A stretch of 64,000 nucleotides of DNA from DASZIT01 sp963770635 (GTDB lineage: Bacteria > Actinomycetota > Acidimicrobiia > Acidimicrobiales > RAAP-2). Under the pieces are notes generated by a model that was given only the letters and a program-made list of their open reading frames with translations, was not told the origin of the DNA and ran no database searches. Below are positions 15,711 to 24,437 of the stretch, piece after piece; within the stretch, counting starts at the first letter, position 1, and each line of letters starts with the position of its first letter. The position numbers were made by a program, and so were the translations under genes. Where the stretch lies: NCBI GenBank assembly GCA_963770635.1, contig CAVYQI010000003.1, positions 124,001 through 188,000 on the forward strand. Reading direction: 5' to 3'.

Positions 15711-17261
15711 ATGGGCGATCTTGGATTTTGGGCACTGGCACACGAGGATCCCGACCACCTGGCCCTGGTCGACCCTGGCGGGCGGGAGTTCACCGCCAAA
15801 GAACTCCTCGACCGGACCAACCAGGTGGTCCACGCCCTCCGCCAGCGCGGCCTCCAGACCGGGGACGTGGTGGCCACCTTGCTGCCCAACGGGGTGGAGA
15901 TGTTCGAGGTCTACCTGGCCGCCCTCCAGGCCGGGTGGTACCTGGTGCCGATCAACCACCACCTGATCGGCCCCGAGGTCGCCTACATCCTGAAGGACTC
16001 GGGGGCCAAGGTGTTCGTGGCCCACGAACGCTTCGCGGAGGTGGCCGCCGACGCCGCCAAGGAGGCCGAGCTCCCCGATCCGGCCCGCCTCTCGGTGGGG
16101 GCCATCGACGGCTTCGAACCCTATGCCGCTCTGCGGGACGCCCAGCCCACCGACGATCCGACCGACCGGACCATCGGCGACACCATGAACTACACCTCGG
16201 GCACCACCGGCAACCCCAAGGGTGTCTTCCGGAAGCTGATGGGCGTCTCCCCCGAGGACGCCGCCCTCGGCCTGTCGGGCCTCCTCTTCCTGTTCGGGAT
16301 CCAACCCCAGGACGACAACGTGCACATCGTCGGCTCGCCGCTCTATCACACCGCGGTGATGCGGTTCGCGGGTGCCAGCATCCACCTCGGCCACACCGTG
16401 GTGGTCATGGACAAGTGGGTCCCCGAAGAGATGCTCCAGCTGATCGAGAAGTACCAGGTGACCTGCTCACACATGGTGCCCACCCAGTTCCACCGCCTGC
16501 TCGCCCTCCCGGAGGGGACCAGGAACAAGTACGACATGTCCTCCCTCCGCCACATGATCCACGCCGCCGCCCCCTGCCCGGTGGACGTCAAGTACAAGAT
16601 GATCGACTGGTGGGGCAACGCCATCGACGAGTACTACGCCGCCTCCGAGGGCGGGGGCACCCTGGTGACCGCGGCCGAGTGGCTGGAGAAGCCGGGGACG
16701 GTCGGGAAGCCGTGGCCGATCTCCGAGATCGCCATCTTCGACGACGAGGACAACAAGATCGACGAGCCGAACGTCATCGGCACCGTCTACATGTCGATGG
16801 GGACCGCCGACTTCGAGTACCACAAGGACAAGAAGAAGACCGAGAGCAACCGCATCGGCAAATACTTCACCGTCGGGGACGTGGGCCTCGTCGACGAGGA
16901 CGGGTACCTGTTCCTGCGGGATCGCAAGATCGACATGATCATCTCCGGAGGGGCCAACATCTACCCGGCCGAGATCGAGAACGTCCTGCTCAGCTTCCCC
17001 AAAGTCGGCGACGCCGCGGTGTTCGGCATCCCCCATGACGACTGGGGCGAGGAGATCAAGGCGGTCATCGAGCCGGCCGACGGGATCGAGCCCTCCCCCG
17101 AGCTGGCCGCCGAGATCCTCGAGTACTGCGCCACCCGGCTGGGCAAGTTCAAGCTCCCCAAGTCGATCGACTTCACCGAGGCCCTGCCCCGGGACCCGAA
17201 CGGGAAGCTCTACAAGCGCAAGCTCCGCGACCCCTACTGGGTGGGCCGGGAAAAGATCTGA
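15711..17261 (+). CDS. Acyl-CoA synthetase (FadD family, ANL superfamily)
   Basis: 516 residues. It activates a carboxylic acid to acyl-CoA through an acyl-adenylate. The P-loop is NYTSGTTGNPKG near residue 160; AASEGGG, YFTVGDVGLVDEDG (ATP ribose-binding Asp), RKIDMIISGGANIYPAEIE (hinge), and the catalytic Lys region DPNGKLYKRKLRD are all present. The ATG at 15711 has a GAGGGG ribosome binding site; the frame is open far upstream, but that part is antisense to the SDR. It sits directly after the KstR-type operator. Its sequence does not look like FadD19, so the substrate is unclear; a steroid side chain or aromatic/long-chain acid is possible. Confidence 0.88.
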   Translation: MGDLGFWALAHEDPDHLALVDPGGREFTAKELLDRTNQVVHALRQRGLQTGDVVATLLPNGVEMFEVYLAALQAGWYLVPINHHLIGPEVAYILKDSGAKVFVAHERFAEVAADAAKEAELPDPARLSVGAIDGFEPYAALRDAQPTDDPTDRTIGDTMNYTSGTTGNPKGVFRKLMGVSPEDAALGLSGLLFLFGIQPQDDNVHIVGSPLYHTAVMRFAGASIHLGHTVVVMDKWVPEEMLQLIEKYQVTCSHMVPTQFHRLLALPEGTRNKYDMSSLRHMIHAAAPCPVDVKYKMIDWWGNAIDEYYAASEGGGTLVTAAEWLEKPGTVGKPWPISEIAIFDDEDNKIDEPNVIGTVYMSMGTADFEYHKDKKKTESNRIGKYFTVGDVGLVDEDGYLFLRDRKIDMIISGGANIYPAEIENVLLSFPKVGDAAVFGIPHDDWGEEIKAVIEPADGIEPSPELAAEILEYCATRLGKFKLPKSIDFTEALPRDPNGKLYKRKLRDPYWVGREKI

Positions 17262-17349
17262 TCCCGGCGGGGAGACGGGAGCCGGCTCCGGGCTCCTTCG
17301 GCTCCGCCAGGGGACCCGGTGCGGTGGGAAGCCGGCCGGCCGGGATGAT

Positions 17350-18120
17350 TCAGCCCGGCTCGGGCAGCGACTCCGGGTCGATCACCTGGACGTCGGAGGC
17401 CGCCCCCTCCCGGGCCGCCTCGGCCCGGATGGCGGCGAGCATGACCGGATCGGCGCTGTCGATGTTCCCCTCGGCGATGGCCACGAACTGGGCGGGGGCG
17501 ACATCGATGAACAGCCCGTCGGCTTCGGCGGTCAAGACGTCGCCGTGCCACATCCCGGCCCACGCCCGGATCTTGCGGCCGTCGCGACCCAGGTACCGGG
17601 CCTCGATGCGCAGGTCGGTCCGGAGCGGGGTCGGCTTCCGGTAGCGGATGGTGAGGGTGCCGGTCATGCCGTGGTTGCGGGCCACGATGCAGGCGGCCCC
17701 GAGCACCTCGTCGAAGGTCTCGGCGATCACCCCGCCGTGGACGCAGGTGGGCGGGCCCTCGTAGGGAAATCCGAAGTTGGCCTGGCCCTCGATCTCCCGG
17801 GGCCCGCCGTCGACCCCGTCGATCACGTTCACCAGCACCGGCGGGGCGATCGGGTTGGCCAGGCCCATCACCGGGCTGGTGGGGAAGAACTCCTGGGCGG
17901 CCGAGGCGATGTCGGGCTGCCCCCGCGGCCGCTTCACCGGCCCGGCGGCGGCCAGCAGCTTGGCATGGAGGGCCTCGACCGCCTCCGCCGCCTCACTGAC
18001 GACGGCGTTGTCGAGATCGGCGGCCACCGCGTCGTTGATCAGCAGCCGCATCGCCGCCGCCAGCCGGAGCCGGGGGCTGCCCGGTTGGGTCAGCGTGTCC
18101 ACCGGCTCGGGGTTGCTCAT
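17350..18120 (-). CDS. PaaI/hotdog-fold acyl-CoA thioesterase
   Basis: 256 residues. The hotdog domain covers about 115-215 with CVHGGVIAETFDEVLGAA, the HGG...D/E catalytic pattern of the PaaI/YbgC-like 4HBT family, and LTIRYRKPTPLRTDLRIEA. The N-terminal ~100 residues are a helical extension. It overlaps the crotonase gene by 4 bp (ATGA), so the two are translationally coupled. It probably releases CoA from intermediates of the same pathway. It is convergent with the acyl-CoA ligase. Confidence 0.85.
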   Translation of the reverse strand: MSNPEPVDTLTQPGSPRLRLAAAMRLLINDAVAADLDNAVVSEAAEAVEALHAKLLAAAGPVKRPRGQPDIASAAQEFFPTSPVMGLANPIAPPVLVNVIDGVDGGPREIEGQANFGFPYEGPPTCVHGGVIAETFDEVLGAACIVARNHGMTGTLTIRYRKPTPLRTDLRIEARYLGRDGRKIRAWAGMWHGDVLTAEADGLFIDVAPAQFVAIAEGNIDSADPVMLAAIRAEAAREGAASDVQVIDPESLPEPG

Positions 18121-18908
18121 CGGCGCTGGAAATTTGGTTTGCGCTTCTCGGCGAACGCCTTCGGCCCTTCCTTGGCATCCTCGGTGGCGAAGATCGGCCA
18201 GCCGAACTCGAGCTCCATCTTGAGCGCCTCTTCCTCGGGAATTCCCTCGGTGGCCTTGACCGACGCCTTGATCGCCTCGACGGCCAGCGGCCCGTTGGCC
18301 GCGATCACCTCGGCGATCCCCAGTGCCGCCTCCAGCGCCGTCCCGTCCGGCACCACCCGGCCGATCAGCCCGATCTCCTTGGCCTCCTGGGCCGACACCT
18401 CCCGGGCGGTGAGCAGCAGGTCCATGGCCACTGTGAACGGGATCTGGCGGCGCAGGCGGACGGTCGAGCCACCCAGCGGGAACAGCCCCCGACGGGCCTC
18501 GAACACCCCGAACTTGGCGCTCTCGCCGGCCACCCGGATGTCGGTCGCCTGGAGGATCTCGGTGCCCCCGGCCACCGCCCATCCCTCCACCGCGGCGATG
18601 AGCGGCTTCTTCAGCGAGTAGTGCCGGAGGAGCGCCTTCCAGTGGAGGTCGGGGTCCTCGGCCATCCGCTCCCTGACCGAATCGTTGCCGGGGCCGGACA
18701 TCGACTTGAGGTCCATCCCCGCGCAGAAGGTGCCGCCGGCCCCGGTGAGGATGGCGCAGCGGATGTCGTCGTTGGCGTCGATCTCGTACCAGGCGTCGAC
18801 CATGCCGACCAGCATGGGGCCGGACAGGGCGTTCTTGGCTTCCGGCCGGTTCATGGTGACGATGGCCGTCGACCCCCGGATCTCGAAGTCCAGATGCTCG
18901 GTGCTCAC
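18117..18908 (-). CDS. Crotonase / enoyl-CoA hydratase family protein
   Basis: 263 residues from a GTG at 18908 with a GAGGAGG ribosome binding site. Crotonase landmarks are VTMNRPEAKNALS, the oxyanion-hole block GTFCAGMDLKSM, and KPLIAAVEGWAVAGGTEI. The second oxyanion helix is followed by FGVFEARRGLFPLGGS. Glu in 'EARRGLFP' fits the catalytic region of enoyl-CoA hydratases. The C-terminal EGPKAFAEKRKPNF is the usual family ending. It lies between the thiolase and thioesterase genes and is probably co-transcribed from the operator-linked promoter at 20185. Confidence 0.9.
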   Translation of the reverse strand: MSTEHLDFEIRGSTAIVTMNRPEAKNALSGPMLVGMVDAWYEIDANDDIRCAILTGAGGTFCAGMDLKSMSGPGNDSVRERMAEDPDLHWKALLRHYSLKKPLIAAVEGWAVAGGTEILQATDIRVAGESAKFGVFEARRGLFPLGGSTVRLRRQIPFTVAMDLLLTAREVSAQEAKEIGLIGRVVPDGTALEAALGIAEVIAANGPLAVEAIKASVKATEGIPEEEALKMELEFGWPIFATEDAKEGPKAFAEKRKPNFQRR

Positions 18909-18944
18909 AGGGTGCCTCCTCGGGCGGGTTCCGGTTCCAATGGT

Positions 18945-20105
18945 TCAGATGCGCTCGATGATGGTGCCGGTGGCCAGCGCCCCGCCACAGCACATGGTGA
19001 CCAGGGCCAGATGGCCGTCGGTGCGCTCGAGCTCGTGCAGCGCGGTGGTGATCAGCCGGGCGCCGGTGGAGCCGACCGGGTGGCCGAGGGCGATGGCGCC
19101 GCCGTTGACGTTCACCTTGTCCCAATCGACCTCGTGGACCTTGCCCCACGACATCACCACCGAGGCGAACGCCTCGTTGACCTCGAAGAGGTCGATGTCA
19201 GCCATGGTCATCCCGGCCTTTTCCAGGACCTTGGTGGTGGCGGCGATCGGACCGTCGAGGTGGTAGTAGGGATCAGAGCCGACCAGGGTCTGGGCCACGA
19301 TGCGGGCCCGGGGCCGGAGGCCGGCCGAGGCGGCCCGGTCTTCCGACATCCACAGCACCGCGGCGGCGCCGTCGGAGATCTGCGAGCTGTTGCCGGCGGT
19401 GTGCATCCCGTCGGGCATGACCGGCTTGAGCCCGGCCAGCCCCTCTTTGGTCGTGTCTCTCGGGCCCTGGTCCCGGGTCACCAGCGTCTTCTCGCCGGTG
19501 GGGCCGTCGGCCCCGACCACCGGGGCCTCGAGGGGGACGATCTCCCGGTCGAAGCGTCCCTCGGCCACCGCCACCGCCGCCTTCCGCTGCGACTCGAACC
19601 CGAGCCAGTCAACGTCCTCCCGGGTGATGCCGTACTTCTGGGCGATGCGCTCGGCCGCCCCGAACTGGTCGGGCATATCCCAGGGGAAGTTCTCCGGCTT
19701 CGACTTGCCCGGACCGTTGTAGGCGTTGGCGCCCAGACCCACCCGGCTCATCGCCTCCACCCCGCAGCCGATCCCGACCTCGATGGCGTCGGCGCCGATG
19801 AGGTTGGCCACGAAGTTGTTGGCCTGCTGGGCCGAACCGCACTGGCAGTCGACGGTGGTGGCCGCCACCTCGAAGGGGAGGCCCTGGTTCAGCCAGGCGG
19901 TGCGGGTCACGTTGGACGCCTGCTCGCCGGCCTGGGTCACGCACCCGCCGACGATCTGGTCGACGTCTGCGGGATCGACGCCGGCCCGCTTGACCAGCTC
20001 GACCTGGGCGTTGCCCAGCAACTCGGCGGCATGGAACCCCGAAAGCCATCCGTTGCGCTTTCCGATCGGCGTGCGGACCGCTTCGACGATTACCGGCTGG
20101 GCCAT
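18945..20105 (-). CDS. Acetyl-CoA C-acetyltransferase, FadA5-like steroid thiolase
   Basis: 386 residues, the thiolase step of beta-oxidation. It matches the pattern I know for M. tuberculosis FadA5, the 3-ketoacyl-CoA thiolase of cholesterol side-chain degradation, along much of its length: PIGKRNGWLSGFHA, VGGCVTQ, TTVDCQCGS (nucleophile Cys89), EAMSRVGLGANA, HTAGNSSQISDGAAAVLWM, VNVNGGAIALGHPVGSTG and TMCCGGALATG. It is the first gene of thiolase-crotonase-thioesterase. A KstR-type box lies 80 bp upstream over the -10 region. The steroid role is inference from similarity plus the operator. Confidence 0.88.
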   Translation of the reverse strand: MAQPVIVEAVRTPIGKRNGWLSGFHAAELLGNAQVELVKRAGVDPADVDQIVGGCVTQAGEQASNVTRTAWLNQGLPFEVAATTVDCQCGSAQQANNFVANLIGADAIEVGIGCGVEAMSRVGLGANAYNGPGKSKPENFPWDMPDQFGAAERIAQKYGITREDVDWLGFESQRKAAVAVAEGRFDREIVPLEAPVVGADGPTGEKTLVTRDQGPRDTTKEGLAGLKPVMPDGMHTAGNSSQISDGAAAVLWMSEDRAASAGLRPRARIVAQTLVGSDPYYHLDGPIAATTKVLEKAGMTMADIDLFEVNEAFASVVMSWGKVHEVDWDKVNVNGGAIALGHPVGSTGARLITTALHELERTDGHLALVTMCCGGALATGTIIERI

Positions 20106-20501
20106 GACGGATCTCCTTTGGGTGAGGTGAGACGGGCGGCATCGGGACCGGCGGGTCGGCCGGTGAGATGCCCCCGCGGAAGTATAGAACCTGTTCTAGT
20201 GGGCTGGCCTTTCCGAACCCCGCCCAGTCTGCCTCCTCCACCGACGGAGAAGGCCGGGATCGCGCCCGGCTCAAGGACCCGGCAGCGCCGACCGATGCTT
20301 TCATCGCCGGTCCGGTCCGGCCGGATGGGCGTCGATGGTCCCGGATCGGATCGCAACCGTTCTCACCTGCAGGTTCGGGTGAGATTCCGACCGGAAGCCG
20401 ACCTGTGGGTCCAGAGCTTGAGGAGTAGGCTTGACCAACGTGTACGAGGGAATCGGCGGCGATGCCACCGCATCGGCGCCGGTCGGACTCGGAGCTTCGA
20501 G
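20106..20501. other. Intergenic region between thiolase and glycosyltransferase genes
   Basis: A 396-bp gap between divergent genes. It holds the KstR-type box at 20185-20198 and several GC-rich short inverted repeats. A stretch near 20370-20410 has a faint FMN-riboswitch-like look (GGTGAGATTCCGA) without the rest of that element. I see no convincing gene. Confidence 0.6.
20181..20198 (-). promoter_or_regulatory. KstR-type operator overlapping the thiolase -10
   Basis: The core TAGAAC-CT-GTTCTA (20185-20198) is a 14-bp inverted repeat, nearly identical to the operator at 15581. On the minus strand TATACT (20181-20186) is a strong -10 that overlaps one arm of the box. No good -35 is seen 17 bp upstream. 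Placement 80 bp before the thiolase start fits repression of that operon. Confidence 0.68.
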
Positions 20502-22220
20502 ATGGGCGGGGATGCCGCGATGATGGTGAGAAAGAAAGCGGCGGCGGCCTCGGCCAAGCGTTCGGGAGCGGACTTCCGGGTTGGCATCATCCTGGTCGCC
20601 TACAACGCCGAGCGGACGATCAACGCGGTGCTGGACCGGATCCCGGAGACGTTCTGGGATCGCTGCGCCGGCGTGTGGCTGAGCGACGACGGATCCGGGG
20701 ACGCCACCCACAAGATGGCGGTGGAGTGGCGGCGGCTGCACCCGAAACTGCCCCTCACCATCGTGCGGCAACCGGTGAACCTCGGCTACGGGGGGAACCA
20801 GAAGGCCGGCTACCACTGGGCCATCGACAACGACCTCGACTGCGTCGTCCTGCTGCACGGTGACGGCCAGTACGCGCCGGAGATCATCGAAGACATCATC
20901 GCCCCCATCGAGCGGGGCGAGGCAAAGGCGGTGCTCGGGTCGCGGATGTTGACCCGCGGAGGAGCCCGCCGCGGGGGGATGCCCCTCTACAAGTTCGTCG
21001 GAAACCGCATCCTCACCACCTTCCAGAACTGGGTCACGGGCATCCACCTCGCCGAATGGCATTCGGGCTACCGCGCCTACGCGGTCGACGTGCTCAAGAA
21101 GATCGACTTCAACGGCAACAGCGACGGATTCGACTTCGACACCGAGATACTCCTGCAGGTGCTCTCCGCCGGAGGGCATATCGCCGAAGTTCCGATTCCC
21201 ACCTACTACGGCGAAGAGGTCTCTTACGTCAACGGCATGAAGTACGCCAAGGACGTCGTCATCGACTCGCTCGCCTGGCGCCTGCAGAAGAAGGGCTTCG
21301 GCGCCGGTCACCTGGCTTCGGTGGGAACCGACTACGCCATGAGGGACGCCGCCACCAGTTCGCACCAGGCCATCATTTCCCGGCTGGCCACGGAAGGGCC
21401 GTCCCGGGTCCTCGACGTCGGCTGTGCGGCGGGCTGGACATCCGAGATACTGGCCGGCCGGCACACGGTGGTGGGGGTCGATCAGTTCGCCCATCCCGGG
21501 GTCACCGACCGGATGTCGGAATTCATCAAGGCCGACCTCGGAAAAGGGCTGCCGGCCAAGGTCGGCACCGGGTACGACGTGGTGGTGGCGGCCGACGTCC
21601 TGGAGCACCTGGCCACCCCCGAGCATCTGCTGGCCCAGTTCAAGGACGTGCTGAACCCTGACGGGTTCATGCTGGTGAGCGTGCCCAACGTCGGGCACTG
21701 GTACCCGAGGCTCCGGTCGCTCATCGGCACCTTCGAGTACGACCAGCGCGGGATCCTCGACAGCACCCATCTCCGGTTCTACAACCGCCGCAGCTTCCGC
21801 CGCCTCCTCCGGATCGGCGGCTACCACCTCAAGGTGGAGACGCCCCTCGGATTTCCGGCTGAGGCCCTGGGGCCCGGAATGAGCGATGACCCGCCGTTGG
21901 TGGTGCGCCTCATCCAGTCCTTCGAGAGGATCGGCCTGAAGATGTATCCGACGTTGTTCGCCTATCAGTTCCTCTGTGAGCTGGTCCCCCCGGTGCGATC
22001 CGAGGTGGTGACGGTGGTCGGCGGGACCGACGTCGTCCTGGCCGGAAACACCGAGCTCAATCCCGACTCATTTGGCGCCGGCGGCGATCTCGCGGCTGGC
22101 AACGGGACGACGACGCCGGTATCCCTCGACGCTGACGACGCCGATGACCACCAGCGTGACAATGGTGACGGCGGCTCCGAGGTCGAAGTTCGGCGGCCGA
22201 AAGCGAAGAACAACGTCTGA
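20502..22220 (+). CDS. Bifunctional GT2 glycosyltransferase - SAM methyltransferase fusion
   Basis: 572 residues. The first half is a DPM1-like GT2 domain: VGIILVAYNAERTINAVL, LSDDGSGDAT, RQPVNLGYGGNQKAGYHWA, LHGDGQYAPE (DGD-type metal site) and the end block SDGFDFDTEILLQ. The second half (about 280-460) is a class I SAM methyltransferase: VLDVGCAAGWTSE, VVAADVLEHLATPEHLLAQ and LVSVPNVGHW. The C-terminus is a charged low-complexity tail. It probably builds or decorates a lipid-linked sugar for surface glycans. The ATG at 20502 has a GGAG site 7 bp upstream; ATGs at 20520 and 20523 are alternatives. The last 153 bp overlap the convergent YfhO-like gene. Confidence 0.85.
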   Translation: MGGDAAMMVRKKAAAASAKRSGADFRVGIILVAYNAERTINAVLDRIPETFWDRCAGVWLSDDGSGDATHKMAVEWRRLHPKLPLTIVRQPVNLGYGGNQKAGYHWAIDNDLDCVVLLHGDGQYAPEIIEDIIAPIERGEAKAVLGSRMLTRGGARRGGMPLYKFVGNRILTTFQNWVTGIHLAEWHSGYRAYAVDVLKKIDFNGNSDGFDFDTEILLQVLSAGGHIAEVPIPTYYGEEVSYVNGMKYAKDVVIDSLAWRLQKKGFGAGHLASVGTDYAMRDAATSSHQAIISRLATEGPSRVLDVGCAAGWTSEILAGRHTVVGVDQFAHPGVTDRMSEFIKADLGKGLPAKVGTGYDVVVAADVLEHLATPEHLLAQFKDVLNPDGFMLVSVPNVGHWYPRLRSLIGTFEYDQRGILDSTHLRFYNRRSFRRLLRIGGYHLKVETPLGFPAEALGPGMSDDPPLVVRLIQSFERIGLKMYPTLFAYQFLCELVPPVRSEVVTVVGGTDVVLAGNTELNPDSFGAGGDLAAGNGTTTPVSLDADDADDHQRDNGDGGSEVEVRRPKAKNNV

Positions 22221-24437
22221 GGTACCCGCGGGGACCAGCAGTACCTGCTGGACATAGTTTCCCTGCAGCAGAGGCACGGCTTGACCATTGACCTCCGCCG
22301 ACCATCCCTTGTCCCAGTTCTCCGGAATGACCAGGAGCCCGGGCCCGCTGCTGTGTACGGTCATCGACAGCGAGTTGATCCCGGGCTGAATGTTCGAGGT
22401 GGTGGCGGTCACCGGCTTGCCGACCGCCATCTCGACGATCGAATCCTTCTGGCTGGAAGACAGGGACTGCAGCTGGCTGCTCTCCAGAACCACCTCCTGT
22501 TCCCAGGGAAAGTTCGGGGCCACGAACGTCTGGAACGCCGACGTGGCACTGTTGGCGTAGACCACCTTGGTGACGACCCTCGGACCGACGGAAGGACCGT
22601 TGAGGCCGATGAGGTTCCCGTCACTGCCGGCATAGAGGGTGGACTGCCCGAGATCCTCTCGGGCCGCGCCACCCCAGTCGGACTGCACGGTGAACTTGGG
22701 CAGGGTGGCCAATCCGGAGATGCCGAACCGGGCGAGCTCGCCGTAGCGGATGCTCGCCTCGTTGGGCAGCAGCCAGAATGCCTGGGACTGGTCCGAAGTG
22801 AGGGACTGCAGCGGCTCGCCTTCGATGTACTTGGCCACCACCACCGTCCGCTCGGGGATCACGCTGTCGTAGCCGGAAACCAGGTCGAGGTTGTACAGCA
22901 GGTCGTAGTTACCCGGATTGAGGAGTAGTCCGGGTTCGAGCTGGGCGGAGGTGGACGACACCGGGACGACCCGGGCGGGCCAGGTGGCCTGCTTCTGGTA
23001 GGTCTCGATGGCTTTGATCAGCCCGGTGGCCGGGAAGGTGGTCGAGGCGTTCATGGTGGCGAACGGCGGGTTGAGGCTGCGGCCAATGGGGATCAGCTGG
23101 GCGGCGGTGAGCCCGGCGAGTCCGAGGCCGATGGCGGTTGCCTTCCCGTAGTCGATCCTCCAGTGACGGCGGGCCACCGCCTTGATCGACTCATCGAGCC
23201 CGATCCCGGCCAGGAGGGCCAACCCGAAGGTGGACCACTGGAAGAGCCGGCCGTATGGCCAGAAGACCCGGAAGATGGGAATGAAGTGGTAGGCCAACCA
23301 GGTCCACGAGCTCCCCACCGCGATGAGGGCGAACCCGAACAGCATCCACTTGCCCAACCCGGATCCGGGCCGCCGGGTGAAGATGCCCACGATGGCAAAG
23401 AGCGCGGTCAGGGTCCCGGCGAAGATCATGCTGGTGTTGATGTTGGAAACGGACAGGGGGGCGGAGATCGGAAAGAAGATGTGGGCGAGGGTGGACGGCG
23501 TCGAGAGGGCGTTCGACCCCTCGCCGGGAATGAACTTGGAGAGATCCGAATACGAGAACGACTGGCGCTGCGAACTTCCGAGCGAGGACGCCAGCGGCAA
23601 GAGCTCCACCGCGGCCACGCCGACGGCGCTGACCGCCATGACCACCGGGATGGCCAGGGTGTGGCGGAGCCGATCTCGATCGTTGGCGTGCCAGGCCTCC
23701 CAGGCTGGTGGCGCCGCCAAGGCCACCGCGTAGGCGCCGACGACCACGCAGGTGATCCCCATCCACAGCACGTGGCCGGCGAGCATGGTGATCCCCAGGC
23801 ACAGCCCGGCCATCAACGCCGCGGTCCAGGTCGATTTTCGCCAGGCTCGGTGCACCAGCAGAAGGCCGAGCGGGAGCAGGAATTGAATGGGCGAGACAAC
23901 TTCGAAATTGAGCCAGGCCATGTTGAAGGTGCTGAACATCCAGGCGATGGCGGCCAGCATGGCGCCGGCCATTCCTATCTTGAGCTCCCGCAAGAACAGA
24001 TAGGTGAAGAAGCCGGCGAACAGCACCTCGATGAAACACAGGGCATCGTGGGCGGCGATGGGCGAGAGCAGAAGGGCGCCGGCCAGGTGGAGCGGGAACA
24101 GCTGGGCGCTGGAGCCATTGGTGTAGAGGGGGTACCCGCCGACGAAGGCGTTGGGGTTCCAGAACGGGATGGTCCCCTGATTGACCGCCTGGGTGAGGTC
24201 GACCTGCCACGGATAGCTGAGATCGGCCTGGTCGCTCTGGACCGGTCCCACCCCGAGGGTCGGGAGCAACGGCGTCCACGGGTGCACGATCGTCTCGTCG
24301 TTGCGGACGGCGGTAAGGCTCTGGCCTTGGAACAGGACCGGAAAGAAGAACGCCCCGGTGGCGATCAGCAGAAGGACAAAGGCTACGAGATGCTGTCGAC
24401 CCGTACCGATGCGGTGGGTCGCATCCTTAGTGACCAT
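22068..24437 (-). CDS. YfhO-like polytopic membrane protein
   Basis: 789 residues. An N-terminal region of about a dozen membrane segments (from VAFVLLLIATGAFFFPVLF) is followed by an extracytoplasmic C-terminal beta-rich part (PGLLVIPENWDKGWSAEVNG, typical of YfhO) and one last membrane span. The external loop DLTQAVNQGTIPFWNPNAFVGGYPLYTNG is the GT-C/YfhO style first loop. YfhO proteins take part in glycosylation of surface polymers. The ATG at 24437 overlaps the upstream methyltransferase gene by 11 bp. The 3' end runs 153 bp into the convergent GT2 fusion gene. Confidence 0.85.
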   Translation of the reverse strand: MVTKDATHRIGTGRQHLVAFVLLLIATGAFFFPVLFQGQSLTAVRNDETIVHPWTPLLPTLGVGPVQSDQADLSYPWQVDLTQAVNQGTIPFWNPNAFVGGYPLYTNGSSAQLFPLHLAGALLLSPIAAHDALCFIEVLFAGFFTYLFLRELKIGMAGAMLAAIAWMFSTFNMAWLNFEVVSPIQFLLPLGLLLVHRAWRKSTWTAALMAGLCLGITMLAGHVLWMGITCVVVGAYAVALAAPPAWEAWHANDRDRLRHTLAIPVVMAVSAVGVAAVELLPLASSLGSSQRQSFSYSDLSKFIPGEGSNALSTPSTLAHIFFPISAPLSVSNINTSMIFAGTLTALFAIVGIFTRRPGSGLGKWMLFGFALIAVGSSWTWLAYHFIPIFRVFWPYGRLFQWSTFGLALLAGIGLDESIKAVARRHWRIDYGKATAIGLGLAGLTAAQLIPIGRSLNPPFATMNASTTFPATGLIKAIETYQKQATWPARVVPVSSTSAQLEPGLLLNPGNYDLLYNLDLVSGYDSVIPERTVVVAKYIEGEPLQSLTSDQSQAFWLLPNEASIRYGELARFGISGLATLPKFTVQSDWGGAAREDLGQSTLYAGSDGNLIGLNGPSVGPRVVTKVVYANSATSAFQTFVAPNFPWEQEVVLESSQLQSLSSSQKDSIVEMAVGKPVTATTSNIQPGINSLSMTVHSSGPGLLVIPENWDKGWSAEVNGQAVPLLQGNYVQQVLLVPAGTSDVVLRFRPPNFDLGAAVTIVTLVVIGVVSVEGYRRRRPVASREIAAGAK

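Noticed and set aside
20370..20410. FMN-riboswitch-like string (GGTGAGATTCCGA..GCCGAC)
   Set aside because: Only one arm of the RFN element is suggested; the first half and closing stem are missing and the downstream gene is a glycosyltransferase, not riboflavin-related.
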